Of a DNA stretch of 64,000 bases, positions 9,563 to 19,570 are shown piece by piece (within the stretch, counting starts at the first letter, position 1; each line of letters starts with the position of its first letter). Both the position numbers and the translations under genes were made by a program. The notes beneath the pieces were generated by a model. It worked only from the letters and a program-made list of their open reading frames with translations, had not been told where the DNA came from and searched no databases. This stretch comes from Enterobacter sp. R4-368 (GTDB lineage Bacteria; Pseudomonadota; Gammaproteobacteria; Enterobacterales; Enterobacteriaceae): NCBI RefSeq assembly GCF_000410515.1, contig NC_021500.1:2852001-2916000 (forward strand), in the 5' to 3' direction.

Positions 9563-10513
9563 TGATCGCACAAATGCCATATAAAGCCGTAGCAGGAACC
9601 ACATCTTACGCCCACTATTAACGCCTTTAAGCAGATCCACAAAGCGAATATGCTGAAAAAATTGCGCCCTCGCATACGGTTTATCTTTGGTCTTTTTACG
9701 ATACATACCGAAGAAATGGCGGGCTTCTTCTAATGAATGAATTAGCAGCGCTCGTTTCACCTCATGGTACCGTGACTCGTTCGCCCAGCGAATCAGTTGG
9801 CTTATTACCCCAATATAGCTAAGAGTGCGCGAATCGAAATATTTCTTGCTGTGGGTAATGGAATTATGATTATCACAGTAAACATAGTCAGGCTTATCGG
9901 AAATATAAAAACGCCCATTACCTAATGCCAGCTCTGTGGTCCACAAAATATCTTTGTGGCTGCTTCCCAACTGAAAAGTTAGCTGTAGCTGATTGATATA
10001 TTCAGACCTGACAATTTGCAGCCATAGATAATGCGGCCACTCACGAACGCCGACCACGTGGTTAATCCAACTAAAGCCTTTGATAGTTTTATTGTAAGGC
10101 TGATGATGATGGATTGTATTGCTGAAATCCCCCTCTCGCTGCTCATTGCGCCAGCCGTTGGCGATATAGACATCTACATCGTGGAGGTTTGCTTGCCGGA
10201 AACGATCCACAATCATATCGTCAGTAAAATCGTCATCAGCATCTAACAGAATAAGCCAGTCTCCACGACGGACGGCAATGCCAGCATTACGGGCAGCATA
10301 AACGCCCTGATTCGTCTGATGAACCACAATAAGACGTGGATCGTTAAAGGTCTGCAGTATTTCAGCGGTGTTGTCTGTGGAACCATCATTAACAATAATG
10401 ACTTCCAGATTAATCCTTTTTTCACGGAGGATTTTTTCTATCATCGGGCCTAAAGTATCGCCACCGTTATAAACAGGAATAACGATACTTACATCTATCT
10501 TAGCCGTGCTCAT
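9560..10513 (-). CDS. waaH: WaaH-like GT2 glycosyltransferase (LPS core glucuronosyltransferase)
   Basis: A family-2 glycosyltransferase of 317 aa. The GT-A nucleotide-binding start is VSIVIPVYNGG, with VNDGSTDNT near residue 40, the metal-binding DxD as LLDADDD near residue 90, and a basic C-terminus (YRKKTKDKPYAR). It matches E. coli YibD/WaaH in sequence and in place between yibQ and tdh. In E. coli WaaH adds glucuronic acid to heptose III under phosphate limitation. I saw no convincing PhoB box in the 99-bp upstream gap, so that regulation is not supported here. Confidence 0.85.
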   Translation of the reverse strand: MSTAKIDVSIVIPVYNGGDTLGPMIEKILREKRINLEVIIVNDGSTDNTAEILQTFNDPRLIVVHQTNQGVYAARNAGIAVRRGDWLILLDADDDFTDDMIVDRFRQANLHDVDVYIANGWRNEQREGDFSNTIHHHQPYNKTIKGFSWINHVVGVREWPHYLWLQIVRSEYINQLQLTFQLGSSHKDILWTTELALGNGRFYISDKPDYVYCDNHNSITHSKKYFDSRTLSYIGVISQLIRWANESRYHEVKRALLIHSLEEARHFFGMYRKKTKDKPYARAQFFQHIRFVDLLKGVNSGRKMWFLLRLYMAFVRS

Positions 10514-10570
10514 TTGGCATTCCAGTTCTCACCATTATTAACGCTACGAGTATATGATAAAGCCTGGAGC

Positions 10571-10605
10571 AAAAGAAGCCAGGCCGCTCAGGATACGGCC
10601 CGGCT
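10571..10605 (-). terminator. Intrinsic terminator of kbl-tdh
   Basis: Read on the minus strand, AGCCGGGCCG and CGGCCTGGCT form a 10-bp stem with one G-T pair and a 9-nt loop, followed by TCTTTT. It starts 8 bp after the tdh stop and separates tdh from waaH. Confidence 0.75.
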
Positions 10606-10612
10606 CAATGAG

Positions 10613-11638
10613 CTAATCCCAGCTCAGAATCACTTTGCCGGACTGCCCCGAGCGCATCGCGTCGAAGCCCTGCTGGAACTCGTTGATGCTGAAACGATGG
10701 GTAATAATCGGCGAAAGATCCAGACCAGACTGGATTAACGCCGCCATCTTATACCAGGTTTCGAACATCTCACGACCGTAAATGCCTTTGATAAACAGCC
10801 CTTTGAAGATGACTTTAGTCCAGTCGATAGACATATCGGACGGCGGAATCCCCAGCATCGCAATACGGCCGCCGTGGTTCATGGTGTCGAGCATCGTGCG
10901 AAACGCTGGCGGCGCACCGGACATCTCCAGACCCACGTCGAACCCTTCGGTCATACCCAGTTCTGCCATCACATCCGCCAGATTCTCTTTGGCGACGTTA
11001 ACCGCGCGGGTAACACCCATTTTGCGCGCCAGATCGAGGCGGTACTCATTCACATCGGTGATAACCACATGGCGTGCACCAACGTGTTTTGCCACCGCTG
11101 CGGCCATAATACCAATCGGGCCTGCGCCGGAGACCAGCACATCTTCTCCCACCAAATCAAAGGAGAGCGCCGTGTGCACCGCGTTACCAAACGGATCGAA
11201 AATCGACGCCAAATCGTCAGATATATTGTCGGGGATTTTGAAAGCGTTGAACGCCGGGATCACCAGGTATTCGGCAAAACAGCCCGGACGGTTGACGCCC
11301 ACACCCGTGGTGTTACGGCACAGATGCGTACGCCCGGCGCGGCAGTTACGGCAATGACCACAGGTAATATGGCCTTCACCGGAAACGCGATCGCCAATTT
11401 TAAAACCTTTCACTTCCTGGCCGATGCCCACCACTTCGCCGACATATTCATGGCCGACGACCATCGGTACAGGAATGGTTTTTTGCGACCAGTCGTCCCA
11501 GTTGTAGATGTGCACGTCAGTGCCACAAATCGCGGTTTTGCGAATTTTAATCAGCAGATCGTTATGACCAACATCCGGCTCCGGTACGTCGGTCATCCAG
11601 ATGCCTTCTTCTGCTTTCAGTTTGGATAACGCTTTCAT
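10613..11638 (-). CDS. tdh: L-threonine 3-dehydrogenase
   Basis: A zinc- and NAD-dependent medium-chain dehydrogenase that oxidises threonine to 2-amino-3-ketobutyrate. It has 341 aa. The catalytic zinc Cys is in [11 protein letters not shown] (near residue 38), the four structural zinc cysteines in [15 protein letters not shown], and the NAD site is [14 protein letters not shown]. It lies 9 bp downstream of kbl, whose enzyme uses its unstable product. Confidence 0.98.
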   Translation of the reverse strand: MKALSKLKAEEGIWMTDVPEPDVGHNDLLIKIRKTAICGTDVHIYNWDDWSQKTIPVPMVVGHEYVGEVVGIGQEVKGFKIGDRVSGEGHITCGHCRNCRAGRTHLCRNTTGVGVNRPGCFAEYLVIPAFNAFKIPDNISDDLASIFDPFGNAVHTALSFDLVGEDVLVSGAGPIGIMAAAVAKHVGARHVVITDVNEYRLDLARKMGVTRAVNVAKENLADVMAELGMTEGFDVGLEMSGAPPAFRTMLDTMNHGGRIAMLGIPPSDMSIDWTKVIFKGLFIKGIYGREMFETWYKMAALIQSGLDLSPIITHRFSINEFQQGFDAMRSGQSGKVILSWD

Positions 11639-11647
11639 TTCACGCCC

Positions 11648-12844
11648 TCAGGCAATCACACCCAGTTGTTTACCAATGCGGGTAAAGGCAGCAACCGCAC
11701 GCTCAATTTGTTCAGGCGTATGCGCCGCAGACATCTGTGTGCGGATACGCGCCTGACCTTTTGGCACCACCGGGAAGAAGAAACCGGTGACGTAAATCCC
11801 CTCTTTTTGCAGCTCACGTGCGAAGTTTTGCGCCACCACTGCATCGCCCAGCATCACCGGGATAATGGCGTGGTCTGCCCCTGCCAGCGTAAAGCCTGCG
11901 GCGGTCATCCTTTCGCGGAACAGACGGGCATTTGCCCACAGGCGATCGCGCAGCTCAGCACCGGACTCAAGCATTTCCAGCACTTTAATGGACGCGGCAA
12001 CAATGGCGGGTGCCAGTGAGTTGGAGAAAAGATACGGGCGGGAACGCTGACGCAGCCACTCCACCACCTCTTTACGCGCCGCGGTGTAACCGCCGGACGC
12101 GCCGCCAAGCGCTTTGCCGAGCGTGCCGGTGATGATGTCCACCCGCCCCATCACGTCGCAATATTCATGCGTACCGCGACCATTCACGCCAACAAAACCG
12201 ACCGCGTGAGAGTCATCGACCATCACCAGCGCGTCATATTTATCCGCCAGATCGCACACGCCTTGCAGGTTAGCGATCACGCCGTCCATGGAAAACACGC
12301 CATCGGTCGCAATCAGTACATGACGCGCGCCCGCTTCACGCGCCTCTTTCAGGCGGGCTTCCAGCTCCTGCATATCGTTATTAGCGTAGCGATAGCGCTT
12401 CGCTTTACACAAACGCACACCGTCGATAATAGAAGCATGGTTCAGCGCGTCGGAAATAATGGCGTCTTCCGCGCCAAGCAGCGTTTCAAACAGGCCGCCG
12501 TTCGCATCAAAGCAGGAGGAGTAGAGAATGGAATCTTCCATACCGAGGAAATCGGCCAGCTTCTTCTCCAGCGCTTTGTGGCTATCTTGCGTACCACAGA
12601 TAAAGCGCACGGAGGCCATACCAAAGCCGTGGCTGTCCATACCGGCTTTCGCGGCAGCAATCAAATCAGGGTGGTTGGCAAGGCCAAGATAGTTATTGGC
12701 GCAGAAGTTAATAACATGGTCGCCATTGGCCACGGTGATATCAGCCTGCTGGGCCGACGTAATAATGCGTTCTTCTTTAAACAACCCTTCCGCACGCGCG
12801 GTTTCCAGGTCGTTCGTTAACTGTTTATAAAAATCCCCACGCAT
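11648..12844 (-). CDS. kbl: Glycine C-acetyltransferase (2-amino-3-ketobutyrate CoA ligase)
   Basis: A PLP enzyme of the alpha-oxoamine synthase family that splits 2-amino-3-ketobutyrate with CoA into glycine and acetyl-CoA. It has 398 aa when started at the ATG at 12844 (MRGDFYKQL), matching the family; a longer in-frame extension to 12922 is not credible. The PLP lysine is in [15 protein letters not shown] and the Asp contact in [11 protein letters not shown]. It is first of kbl-tdh and divergent from hldD. Confidence 0.98.
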   Translation of the reverse strand: MRGDFYKQLTNDLETARAEGLFKEERIITSAQQADITVANGDHVINFCANNYLGLANHPDLIAAAKAGMDSHGFGMASVRFICGTQDSHKALEKKLADFLGMEDSILYSSCFDANGGLFETLLGAEDAIISDALNHASIIDGVRLCKAKRYRYANNDMQELEARLKEAREAGARHVLIATDGVFSMDGVIANLQGVCDLADKYDALVMVDDSHAVGFVGVNGRGTHEYCDVMGRVDIITGTLGKALGGASGGYTAARKEVVEWLRQRSRPYLFSNSLAPAIVAASIKVLEMLESGAELRDRLWANARLFRERMTAAGFTLAGADHAIIPVMLGDAVVAQNFARELQKEGIYVTGFFFPVVPKGQARIRTQMSAAHTPEQIERAVAAFTRIGKQLGVIA

Positions 12845-13060
12845 CGCAATTCTCCAGACTGGGCAAATTTCGGCACATATTACCGAAAGGTATACGGTGA
12901 TACGAGATGACGCAGCATCCATTCTTCATTTTGTAGCATAAATCACGCATAGGCATATCGTTCATTGGGTGAATGGCTGAAGGGTCGTCAATGTGATGAT
13001 ATGATAAGAGACATTAGTGTCTGAGATCGTCTCAACGCTCCACTTTTCAAAGGTACAGTT

Positions 13061-13993
13061 ATGATCATCGTGACCGGCGGCGCGGGTTTTATCGGTAGCA
13101 ACATCGTTAAGGCCCTGAATGATAAAGGCATCACCGATATTCTGGTGGTGGATAACCTGAAAGACGGCACCAAATTCGTCAATCTGGTCGACCTGCACAT
13201 TGCCGACTACATGGATAAAGAAGATTTTCTGATCCAGATTATGTCTGGTGAAGAGTTCGGTGATATTGAAGCCGTATTCCACGAAGGTGCGTGTTCATCC
13301 ACCACCGAGTGGGATGGCAAGTACATGATGGATAACAACTATCAGTACTCCAAAGAGCTGCTGCACTACTGCCTGGAGCGCGAAATCCCGTTCCTGTACG
13401 CATCTTCTGCCGCGACTTACGGTGGCCGTACTTCGGACTTTATCGAATCCCGTGAATACGAAAAGCCGCTTAACGTTTACGGCTACTCAAAAATGCTGTT
13501 CGACGAGTATGTGCGCGGCATCCTGCCGGAAGCGAACTCCCCGATCGTCGGCTTCCGCTACTTCAACGTGTATGGCCCGCGCGAAGGGCATAAAGGCAGC
13601 ATGGCGAGCGTGGCCTTCCATCTCAATACCCAGTTGAACAACGGCGAAAGCCCGAAACTGTTCGAAGGCAGCGAAAACTTCAAACGCGATTTCGTCTACG
13701 TAGGCGATGTTGCGGCGGTCAACCTGTGGTTCTGGGAAAACGGTGTTTCCGGTATCTACAATCTGGGTACCGGTCGCGCGGAATCTTTCCAGGCCGTTGC
13801 CGACGCCACTCTGGCCTTCCACAAAAAAGGCAGCATCGAATACATTCCGTTCCCGGACAAACTGAAAGGCCGCTACCAGGCGTTTACCCAGGCGGATCTG
13901 ACCAACCTGCGCGCGGCGGGTTACGACAAACCGTTTAAAACCGTCGCCGAAGGCGTAACCGAGTATATGGCCTGGCTGAACCGCGACGCGTAA
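13061..13993 (+). CDS. hldD: ADP-L-glycero-D-manno-heptose 6-epimerase
   Basis: It converts ADP-D-glycero- to ADP-L-glycero-D-manno-heptose, the donor for the LPS inner core. It has 310 aa, with the short-chain dehydrogenase NADP motif GGAGFIG at residues 6-12 and the catalytic YGYSK (near residue 140). It heads the LPS core locus; the 216-bp gap to kbl carries a short palindrome TGAGA-tcg-TCTCA at 13022-13034 in its leader. Confidence 0.98.
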   Translation: MIIVTGGAGFIGSNIVKALNDKGITDILVVDNLKDGTKFVNLVDLHIADYMDKEDFLIQIMSGEEFGDIEAVFHEGACSSTTEWDGKYMMDNNYQYSKELLHYCLEREIPFLYASSAATYGGRTSDFIESREYEKPLNVYGYSKMLFDEYVRGILPEANSPIVGFRYFNVYGPREGHKGSMASVAFHLNTQLNNGESPKLFEGSENFKRDFVYVGDVAAVNLWFWENGVSGIYNLGTGRAESFQAVADATLAFHKKGSIEYIPFPDKLKGRYQAFTQADLTNLRAAGYDKPFKTVAEGVTEYMAWLNRDA

Positions 13994-13995
13994 GT

Positions 13996-15042
13996 ATGAA
14001 AATTTTGGTCATTGGCCCGTCCTGGGTCGGCGACATGATGATGTCGCAGAGTCTTTACCGCACGCTTAAAGCGCGCTTTCCCCAGGCGATAATCGATGTG
14101 ATGGCACCCGCGTGGTGCCGTCCACTTTTATCACGCATGCCGGAAGTCAACGAAGCGATCCCAATGCCGCTCGGCCACGGTGCGCTGGAAATTGGCGCAC
14201 GCCGTAAGCTGGGCCACAGCCTGCGCGAGCGCCGTTATGACCGCGCCTACGTGCTGCCCAATTCGTTTAAATCCGCGCTGGTACCGTTCTTTGCCAACGT
14301 GCCGCACCGTACCGGCTGGCGCGGTGAAATGCGTTACGGTCTGCTCAATGACGCTCGCGTACTGGATAAACAAGCCTGGCCGTTAATGGTGGAGCGCTAT
14401 GTGGCGCTGGCCTATGACAAAGGTGTGATGCGCTCGGCGCAGGATCTGCCGCAGCCGCTGCTGTGGCCGCAGTTGCAGGTTAACGACAGCGAGAAATTAC
14501 AAGTTTGCGCGACGTTTGATATTTCTGCCGAACGCCCGGTGATTGGTTTTTGCCCCGGCGCAGAATTCGGCCCGGCCAAACGCTGGCCGCACTACCATTA
14601 CGCAGAACTGGCCAAGCAACTAATTGATGAAGGCTACCAGGTGTTGCTGTTTGGTTCGGCGAAAGATCACGAAGCGGGCAACGAGATTCTGGCCTCGCTG
14701 AGTACCGAGCAGCAAGCCTGGTGCCGCAATCTGGCCGGTGAAACGCAGCTGGAACAAGCCGTAGTGCTAATTGCCGCCTGTAAAGCGATCGTTACCAATG
14801 ATTCCGGTTTGATGCATGTCGCCGCCGCGCTTAATCGTCCGCTGGTGGCGCTTTACGGCCCAAGCAGCCCGGATTTCACTCCGCCGTTGTCGCACAAAGC
14901 CCGCGTGATCCGCCTGATTTCCGGCTACCACAAAGTGCGCAAAGGCGACGCCGCTGAAGGCTATCACCAGAGTCTGATCGACATTACCCCGCAGCGCGTA
15001 CTGGAAGAGTTGAACGCGCTGTTGCTGGACGCGGAAGGATAA
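13996..15042 (+). CDS. waaF: LPS heptosyltransferase II
   Basis: A GT9 enzyme that adds the second heptose to the inner core at the cytosolic membrane face. It has 348 aa, with the N-terminal IGPSWVGDMMMSQSLY and the GT9 C-terminal motif TNDSGLMHVAAALNRPLVALYGPSSP. It begins 2 nt after hldD and ends 3 nt before waaC. Confidence 0.97.
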   Translation: MKILVIGPSWVGDMMMSQSLYRTLKARFPQAIIDVMAPAWCRPLLSRMPEVNEAIPMPLGHGALEIGARRKLGHSLRERRYDRAYVLPNSFKSALVPFFANVPHRTGWRGEMRYGLLNDARVLDKQAWPLMVERYVALAYDKGVMRSAQDLPQPLLWPQLQVNDSEKLQVCATFDISAERPVIGFCPGAEFGPAKRWPHYHYAELAKQLIDEGYQVLLFGSAKDHEAGNEILASLSTEQQAWCRNLAGETQLEQAVVLIAACKAIVTNDSGLMHVAAALNRPLVALYGPSSPDFTPPLSHKARVIRLISGYHKVRKGDAAEGYHQSLIDITPQRVLEELNALLLDAEG

Positions 15043-15045
15043 CCG

Positions 15046-16014
15046 ATGCGGGTATTGATCGTTAAAACCTCGTCGATGGGTGATGTGCTGCATACGCTGC
15101 CCGCGCTCACCGACGCCGCGCAGGCGATTCCTGGCATCCGTTTTGACTGGGTGGTGGAAGAGGGTTTCGCCCAGATCCCCGCCTGGCACGCCGCCGTCGA
15201 GCGCGTTATTCCGGTGGCGATCCGCCGCTGGCGCAAAGCCTGGTTTTCCGCCCCCATTGCCGCCGAGCGTAAAGCCTTTCGCCAGGCGGTACAGGCTGAG
15301 CGGTACGACGCGATTATTGATGCGCAAGGGCTGGTGAAAAGCGCCGCGCTGGTCACCCGACTGGCGCATGGTGTGAAGCACGGCATGGACTGGCGCACCG
15401 CGCGCGAGCCCTTAGCGAGCCTGTTTTACAATCGCCATCACCACATTGCTAAACAGCAACATGCGGTTGAGCGCACCCGCGAATTATTCGCCAAAAGCCT
15501 CGGTTATACCAAACCGCAAACGCAGGGTGATTACGCCATCGCCCGCCATTTTGCTGTCGCCGACGCGGCGCATTCGCCCTATGCCGTGTTCTTACACGCC
15601 ACCACCCGCGATGATAAACACTGGCCGGAAGCGCACTGGCGCGAGCTACTTAATTTGCTGGCTGACAGCGGCTTACGCATAAAGTTACCGTGGGGCGCGC
15701 CGCATGAAGAAGCCCGCGCGAAACGGCTGGCGCAAGGGCTGGATTTTGTCGACGTCTTGCCGCGGATGAGCCTTGAGAATGTGGCGCGGGAACTGGCAGG
15801 CGCGCGGTTTGTCGTCTCGGTTGATACCGGTTTAAGCCATCTTACCGCTGCGCTGGACAGGCCGAACGTCACGCTTTATGGCCCAACGGATCCTGGTTTA
15901 ATTGGCGGATATGGGCGTAATCAGGTAATCTGTCGCCCTTCTGACAGCCGGTCATTACATGACCTGCCCGGCAGCGATGTGTTCCGTCAGCTAAAAGACG
16001 CACACATAATTTAA
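15046..16014 (+). CDS. waaC: LPS heptosyltransferase I
   Basis: A GT9 enzyme that transfers the first heptose onto Kdo2-lipid A. It has 322 aa. The N-terminal VKTSSMGDVLHTLPALTD holds the conserved catalytic Asp, and the donor site is SVDTGLSHLTAALDRPNVTLYGPTDP. It has the normal hldD-waaF-waaC order; waaQ follows after 22 bp with no sign of a terminator. Confidence 0.97.
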   Translation: MRVLIVKTSSMGDVLHTLPALTDAAQAIPGIRFDWVVEEGFAQIPAWHAAVERVIPVAIRRWRKAWFSAPIAAERKAFRQAVQAERYDAIIDAQGLVKSAALVTRLAHGVKHGMDWRTAREPLASLFYNRHHHIAKQQHAVERTRELFAKSLGYTKPQTQGDYAIARHFAVADAAHSPYAVFLHATTRDDKHWPEAHWRELLNLLADSGLRIKLPWGAPHEEARAKRLAQGLDFVDVLPRMSLENVARELAGARFVVSVDTGLSHLTAALDRPNVTLYGPTDPGLIGGYGRNQVICRPSDSRSLHDLPGSDVFRQLKDAHII

Positions 16015-16036
16015 TCATGTCGAGTTAGGTACTTTC

Positions 16037-17101
16037 ATGCCTGAATTTAAACGTATTCTTGTGACCAAACTGAGGCATCACGGCGATGTTCTACTGACAT
16101 CACCCATTTTCACCACCTTACGTCGTCATTATCCTAACGCCCAAATAGACGTTATCGTCTATGCTGAAACTGCTGATATGCTGACCCTGCACCCAGCGAT
16201 TAATAACGTATTGATAATTGACCGTAAATGGAAAAAGCTTGGTGTGTGGAGACATTTTCTAAAAGAACTAGCACTTATTCGCCATATCAAAAGTCAGCAC
16301 TATGATCTGCTTTTGCATTTGACAGAAAGCATGCGCGGCTTCTGGTTCGCCCAACTCGGTAGGATCCCCCATGGAGTAACCTTCTACAACGAAAACAGAA
16401 AGCGGTTGTTTTTCTGGAGAAAAAAGTTTCAGAAGCAAGTCAAACGTATTCATCTTCGTCATACAGTTGAAGGCCATCTGGATACACTTCGGGTGCTGGG
16501 TTTACAGCCTACGATAGAAGAACGCAAGCTGGTATTGGTTGCCGGAGAAGCTGCAGAGCGAGGGGTAAAAGATAAGCTATATGCCGCAGGCTGGCAGAAC
16601 CAACCTTACGTTGTAGTCCATCCAACTTCACGTTGGATGTTCAAATGCTGGAACACTAAAGATGTCGCCGCAATTATGGAATATCTCAGCCACCAAGGTA
16701 AAACTGTTGTACTGAGCGCCGCGCCGTCAAAAGAAGAGATGAAGATGGTGGAAGATCTTCGCGCCCTCGTTACCACGCCATTTCTTGATCTGTCCGGAAC
16801 CATGTCCCTGAAGGAGTTGGCCGCTTTAATTCAACATGCAGATATGCTCTTCGGCGTCGATTCGGTGCCAATGCACATTGCTGCAGCGATGCAAACGCCA
16901 GTGGTAGCATTATTTGGGCCTACCGGGGACAAAGAATGGGGCCCATGGATGGTTAAAAGTGAAGTTGTAACCTCTAAACATCATCCCTGTCGTCCCTGCG
17001 GACAAGCAGGCTGCGCCAATAGCCATATCTGCGACTGTCTGGTGCAGCTACCCAGAAGCCAGGTGATTGAAGCAATAAATACCATCCAGGTTAGCCAATG
17101 A
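16037..17101 (+). CDS. waaQ: WaaQ, LPS core heptosyltransferase III
   Basis: A 354-aa GT9 protein, expected to add the branch heptose (HepIII) to HepII. The N-terminal VTKLRHHGDVLLTSPIF and the C-terminal GVDSVPMHIAAAMQTPVVALFGPT match the heptosyltransferase III family. Unusually for the GT9 genes here it ends with a Cys-rich stretch (PCRPCGQAGCANSHICDC), which I recall as a feature of WaaQ-type proteins. It overlaps the next gene by 4 nt. Confidence 0.85.
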   Translation: MPEFKRILVTKLRHHGDVLLTSPIFTTLRRHYPNAQIDVIVYAETADMLTLHPAINNVLIIDRKWKKLGVWRHFLKELALIRHIKSQHYDLLLHLTESMRGFWFAQLGRIPHGVTFYNENRKRLFFWRKKFQKQVKRIHLRHTVEGHLDTLRVLGLQPTIEERKLVLVAGEAAERGVKDKLYAAGWQNQPYVVVHPTSRWMFKCWNTKDVAAIMEYLSHQGKTVVLSAAPSKEEMKMVEDLRALVTTPFLDLSGTMSLKELAALIQHADMLFGVDSVPMHIAAAMQTPVVALFGPTGDKEWGPWMVKSEVVTSKHHPCRPCGQAGCANSHICDCLVQLPRSQVIEAINTIQVSQ

Positions 17102-18237
17102 AGCTTGCTATTGTCAGACAAAAATACCGACCTGATGGGGGAGCCGAGCGCTTTGTCTCCAGAGCATTAAGTGCCCTGCGCGATAAAAGCGATTTAGATA
17201 TCAGCATTATTACTCGTCAATGGGAAACTGGTTCCAGCACAGATTATCATGTCATTACCTGTGACCCGCCGGCAAAAAATCGCCTACAACGCGAAATAAA
17301 TTTCGCGCGTGAAGCACAGAGCCATTTTGCCGCATTTGATATTGTACAGAGCCATGAACGCATTCCCGGCTGTACTATTTATCGTGCTGGCGACGGCGTA
17401 CATCGTGAATGGCTGAACATTCGCTCACGCACGATGAATCCGCTACAAAAGCTAGTCCAATCACTTTCCAGCTTCCACCGCTATCAGCTTCGCCAGGAAA
17501 AAGCGATGTTTGAACATCCAGCGTTGGAAAAAGTGATTTGTAACTCAGCTATGGTGAAAGCGGAGATTGTCGCTCACTTTGCTATTGATCCCAATAAGAT
17601 CCATGTGATTTACAACTGTATCGATACCAATATATGGAATCCATCGTTGATTTCCGTACATCGCCAGCCAATGCGTGAGCGCTACGCCATCCCGCAAGAT
17701 GCCACATTAATGCTGTTCGTAGGTTCCGGCTTTGAGCGTAAGGGGTTGGATGTCGCAATCAGAGCGATTGCGGAACATCCACTTGCGTGGCTATTGGTGG
17801 TAGGAAATGACCGCAAGTCCATGCGTTATAAGAAACAGGCCCGCATCCTGGGCTGTGAATCACGGCTGGTTTTTGCGGGCGTGCAGAAAGAGACTGCTCC
17901 GTTTTATGCAATGGCTGACGCCTTAATTCAGCCAACGCGTTATGATCCTTTTCCGAATACGATCCTGGAAGCGATGGCCTGTGGATTACCGGTATTGACT
18001 TCAGATAAATGTGGAGGAAAAGAATTTATTGATACTGGAATAAATGGATATGTTTTCGATGCGCTGGACTGGGCCTCTTTTTCCGGTGCTATTGGAAAAT
18101 TACAAAATGGATTTGACTATAATTTTGCCAGAAAGACCTCTTTCAATAAAGTGGTAAATCTGACTGCAAGCTATATTTCTAATGAACTTTATAATTTATA
18201 TCTTACTGTAATTGAGAATAAAAAGAATGGTATTTAA
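17098..18237 (+). CDS. wabG: WabG-like GT4 glycosyltransferase of the LPS core (probable galacturonosyltransferase)
   Basis: A 379-aa GT-B family-4 transferase. The N-terminus RQKYRPDGGAERFVSRAL, the mid motif QSHERI..GCTIYRAGDGVHREWL and the donor-site DPFPNTILEAMACGLPVLTSDKCGG follow Klebsiella WabG (from memory), which adds galacturonic acid to heptose II. It is clearly different from E. coli WaaG. It overlaps waaQ by ATGA and waaL by about 11 nt. The exact sugar is inferred from family only. Confidence 0.72.
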   Translation: MKLAIVRQKYRPDGGAERFVSRALSALRDKSDLDISIITRQWETGSSTDYHVITCDPPAKNRLQREINFAREAQSHFAAFDIVQSHERIPGCTIYRAGDGVHREWLNIRSRTMNPLQKLVQSLSSFHRYQLRQEKAMFEHPALEKVICNSAMVKAEIVAHFAIDPNKIHVIYNCIDTNIWNPSLISVHRQPMRERYAIPQDATLMLFVGSGFERKGLDVAIRAIAEHPLAWLLVVGNDRKSMRYKKQARILGCESRLVFAGVQKETAPFYAMADALIQPTRYDPFPNTILEAMACGLPVLTSDKCGGKEFIDTGINGYVFDALDWASFSGAIGKLQNGFDYNFARKTSFNKVVNLTASYISNELYNLYLTVIENKKNGI

Positions 18238-19459
18238 TTCGCTCTTTAATGGAAGTAGAAAAGAATCCTTGCCACTCTATTTGGTGGGATTATTTATTGC
18301 GCTTAACTTTACAGCCGAATTGACAAAATTTAAAAATTTGACTGTTATTTTAATGGTTGCAACGGCGATATATTTTTTATTCAAAAATTATCGCCTTGCT
18401 CTGGCTCCACTAAAGAACAATCTTTTTGTTAGTGTTATTTTTTTTGTTCTCACAATATTTTATTCGCTATTTATTTCTATAGATTCGCAGATCAGCTTTG
18501 ACAGTATGAATAAACCCATACTAAATAGTATTTTACTTTTCTCATTTGTACTACCTATTGTTTTACACAAAAATTCTGCGGTTCAAATCGCCAAAATGAT
18601 ACTGCTGTCGATTGCTGCTGGCCTCGTGATTACCTGTACACGAGACCTTTTAATGTATATTGATGAATATCGCCAGGGGATTATACCCTTTACTGAAATG
18701 ACTCATCGCGACCTTTCTGATAGCTATGTTTTATGCTTCCCGGTTATTCTTAGCCTTTGGTATATTTATAAAAAGAATACCCTAACACACTGGGCTTGTT
18801 TAATTATCGCCACAATGATCACCATAACATTTATGCTAGGTACTTTTACGCGTGGCTTATGGCTTTCAGTAGTGGTAATGAGCGCAATTGTCATTACTTT
18901 TAATAAAGAAAAAATGCTGGCCTTTATGGGTATGACAGCATTAATTTGCGGTGCAGTAACACTGGTCTCTTATGATCATACTCAGGAGCACCTACTGACA
19001 AAAAAAATGGAGCAAACGTCTAGCAGCAACCGCTATGGCGGAGGTACACAGGGAACGGCACTGGAACTTATTCTGCAAAACCCCATTAAGGGCTATGGCT
19101 TTGGTAATAGCCTGTTCCATCGCATTTATAACGATCAGGTCAAGAACCATCCTGAATGGATTTATAAACAGTCTTTAGGTCCCCATAATGTCTTTTTGGC
19201 TATCTGGTTTGCTGCAGGTATTGTTGGCTTGCTAGCGCTAATTACCCTGACGCTGAGCACCATTAACTACGCCTATAGAGCATTTGTGGCGAGCAGATCG
19301 AATATTATAACAGCACAGGCGGTGCTGTTACTGATGGTATCGTTTATCGGCTGGGTTATTGTTCGAGGAACATTTGAAAATGTCTATTTGAATGTACTTG
19401 GCATTCATTTTGGATTACTCATGGCACTGGGGTTCAGGATTAAAGTTGAGAATACCTGA
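18227..19459 (+). CDS. waaL: O-antigen ligase WaaL
   Basis: A polytopic inner-membrane protein with about 11-12 hydrophobic segments and a large periplasmic loop between residues about 265-320. It matches the Wzy/WaaL fold. Two conserved points of the ligase family are visible: Arg in LGTFTRGLWLS and His in SLGPHNVFLAIWF. It joins undecaprenyl-linked O antigen to lipid A-core in the periplasm. The ATG at 18227 is preferred; TTG at 18212 in frame is the alternative. The gene is very AT-rich compared with hldD-waaC, as expected for a diversifying ligase gene. Confidence 0.85.
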   Translation: MVFNSLFNGSRKESLPLYLVGLFIALNFTAELTKFKNLTVILMVATAIYFLFKNYRLALAPLKNNLFVSVIFFVLTIFYSLFISIDSQISFDSMNKPILNSILLFSFVLPIVLHKNSAVQIAKMILLSIAAGLVITCTRDLLMYIDEYRQGIIPFTEMTHRDLSDSYVLCFPVILSLWYIYKKNTLTHWACLIIATMITITFMLGTFTRGLWLSVVVMSAIVITFNKEKMLAFMGMTALICGAVTLVSYDHTQEHLLTKKMEQTSSSNRYGGGTQGTALELILQNPIKGYGFGNSLFHRIYNDQVKNHPEWIYKQSLGPHNVFLAIWFAAGIVGLLALITLTLSTINYAYRAFVASRSNIITAQAVLLLMVSFIGWVIVRGTFENVYLNVLGIHFGLLMALGFRIKVENT

Positions 19460-19476
19460 ATAACTGTAACCGTAAT

Positions 19477-19504
19477 TAGCCGACTATGTCACGATAGTCG
19501 GCTA
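19477..19504. terminator. Perfect stem-loop after waaL
   Basis: TAGCCGACTAT (19477-19487) and ATAGTCGGCTA (19494-19504) form a perfect 11-bp stem with a 6-nt loop, in the only sizeable gap (111 bp) inside the core locus. There is no U-run after it, so it may be a pause/processing site or a partial terminator rather than a strong one. Confidence 0.5.
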
Positions 19505-19570
19505 CTCCTACCGTGACTCATCTGTAGCCGCTAGTGTACAATGTGAAAAAGTGTGATAGCAGGTCCGCTT

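Noticed and set aside
10514..10570. PhoB box upstream of waaH
   Set aside because: The E. coli gene is PhoB-controlled, but no repeat of the CTGTCAT type with proper spacing was visible.
19460..19570. JUMPstart/ops element for RfaH before the GT cassette
   Set aside because: The conserved GGCGGTAGC core is absent in the only sizeable gap of the core locus and also between waaC and waaQ.
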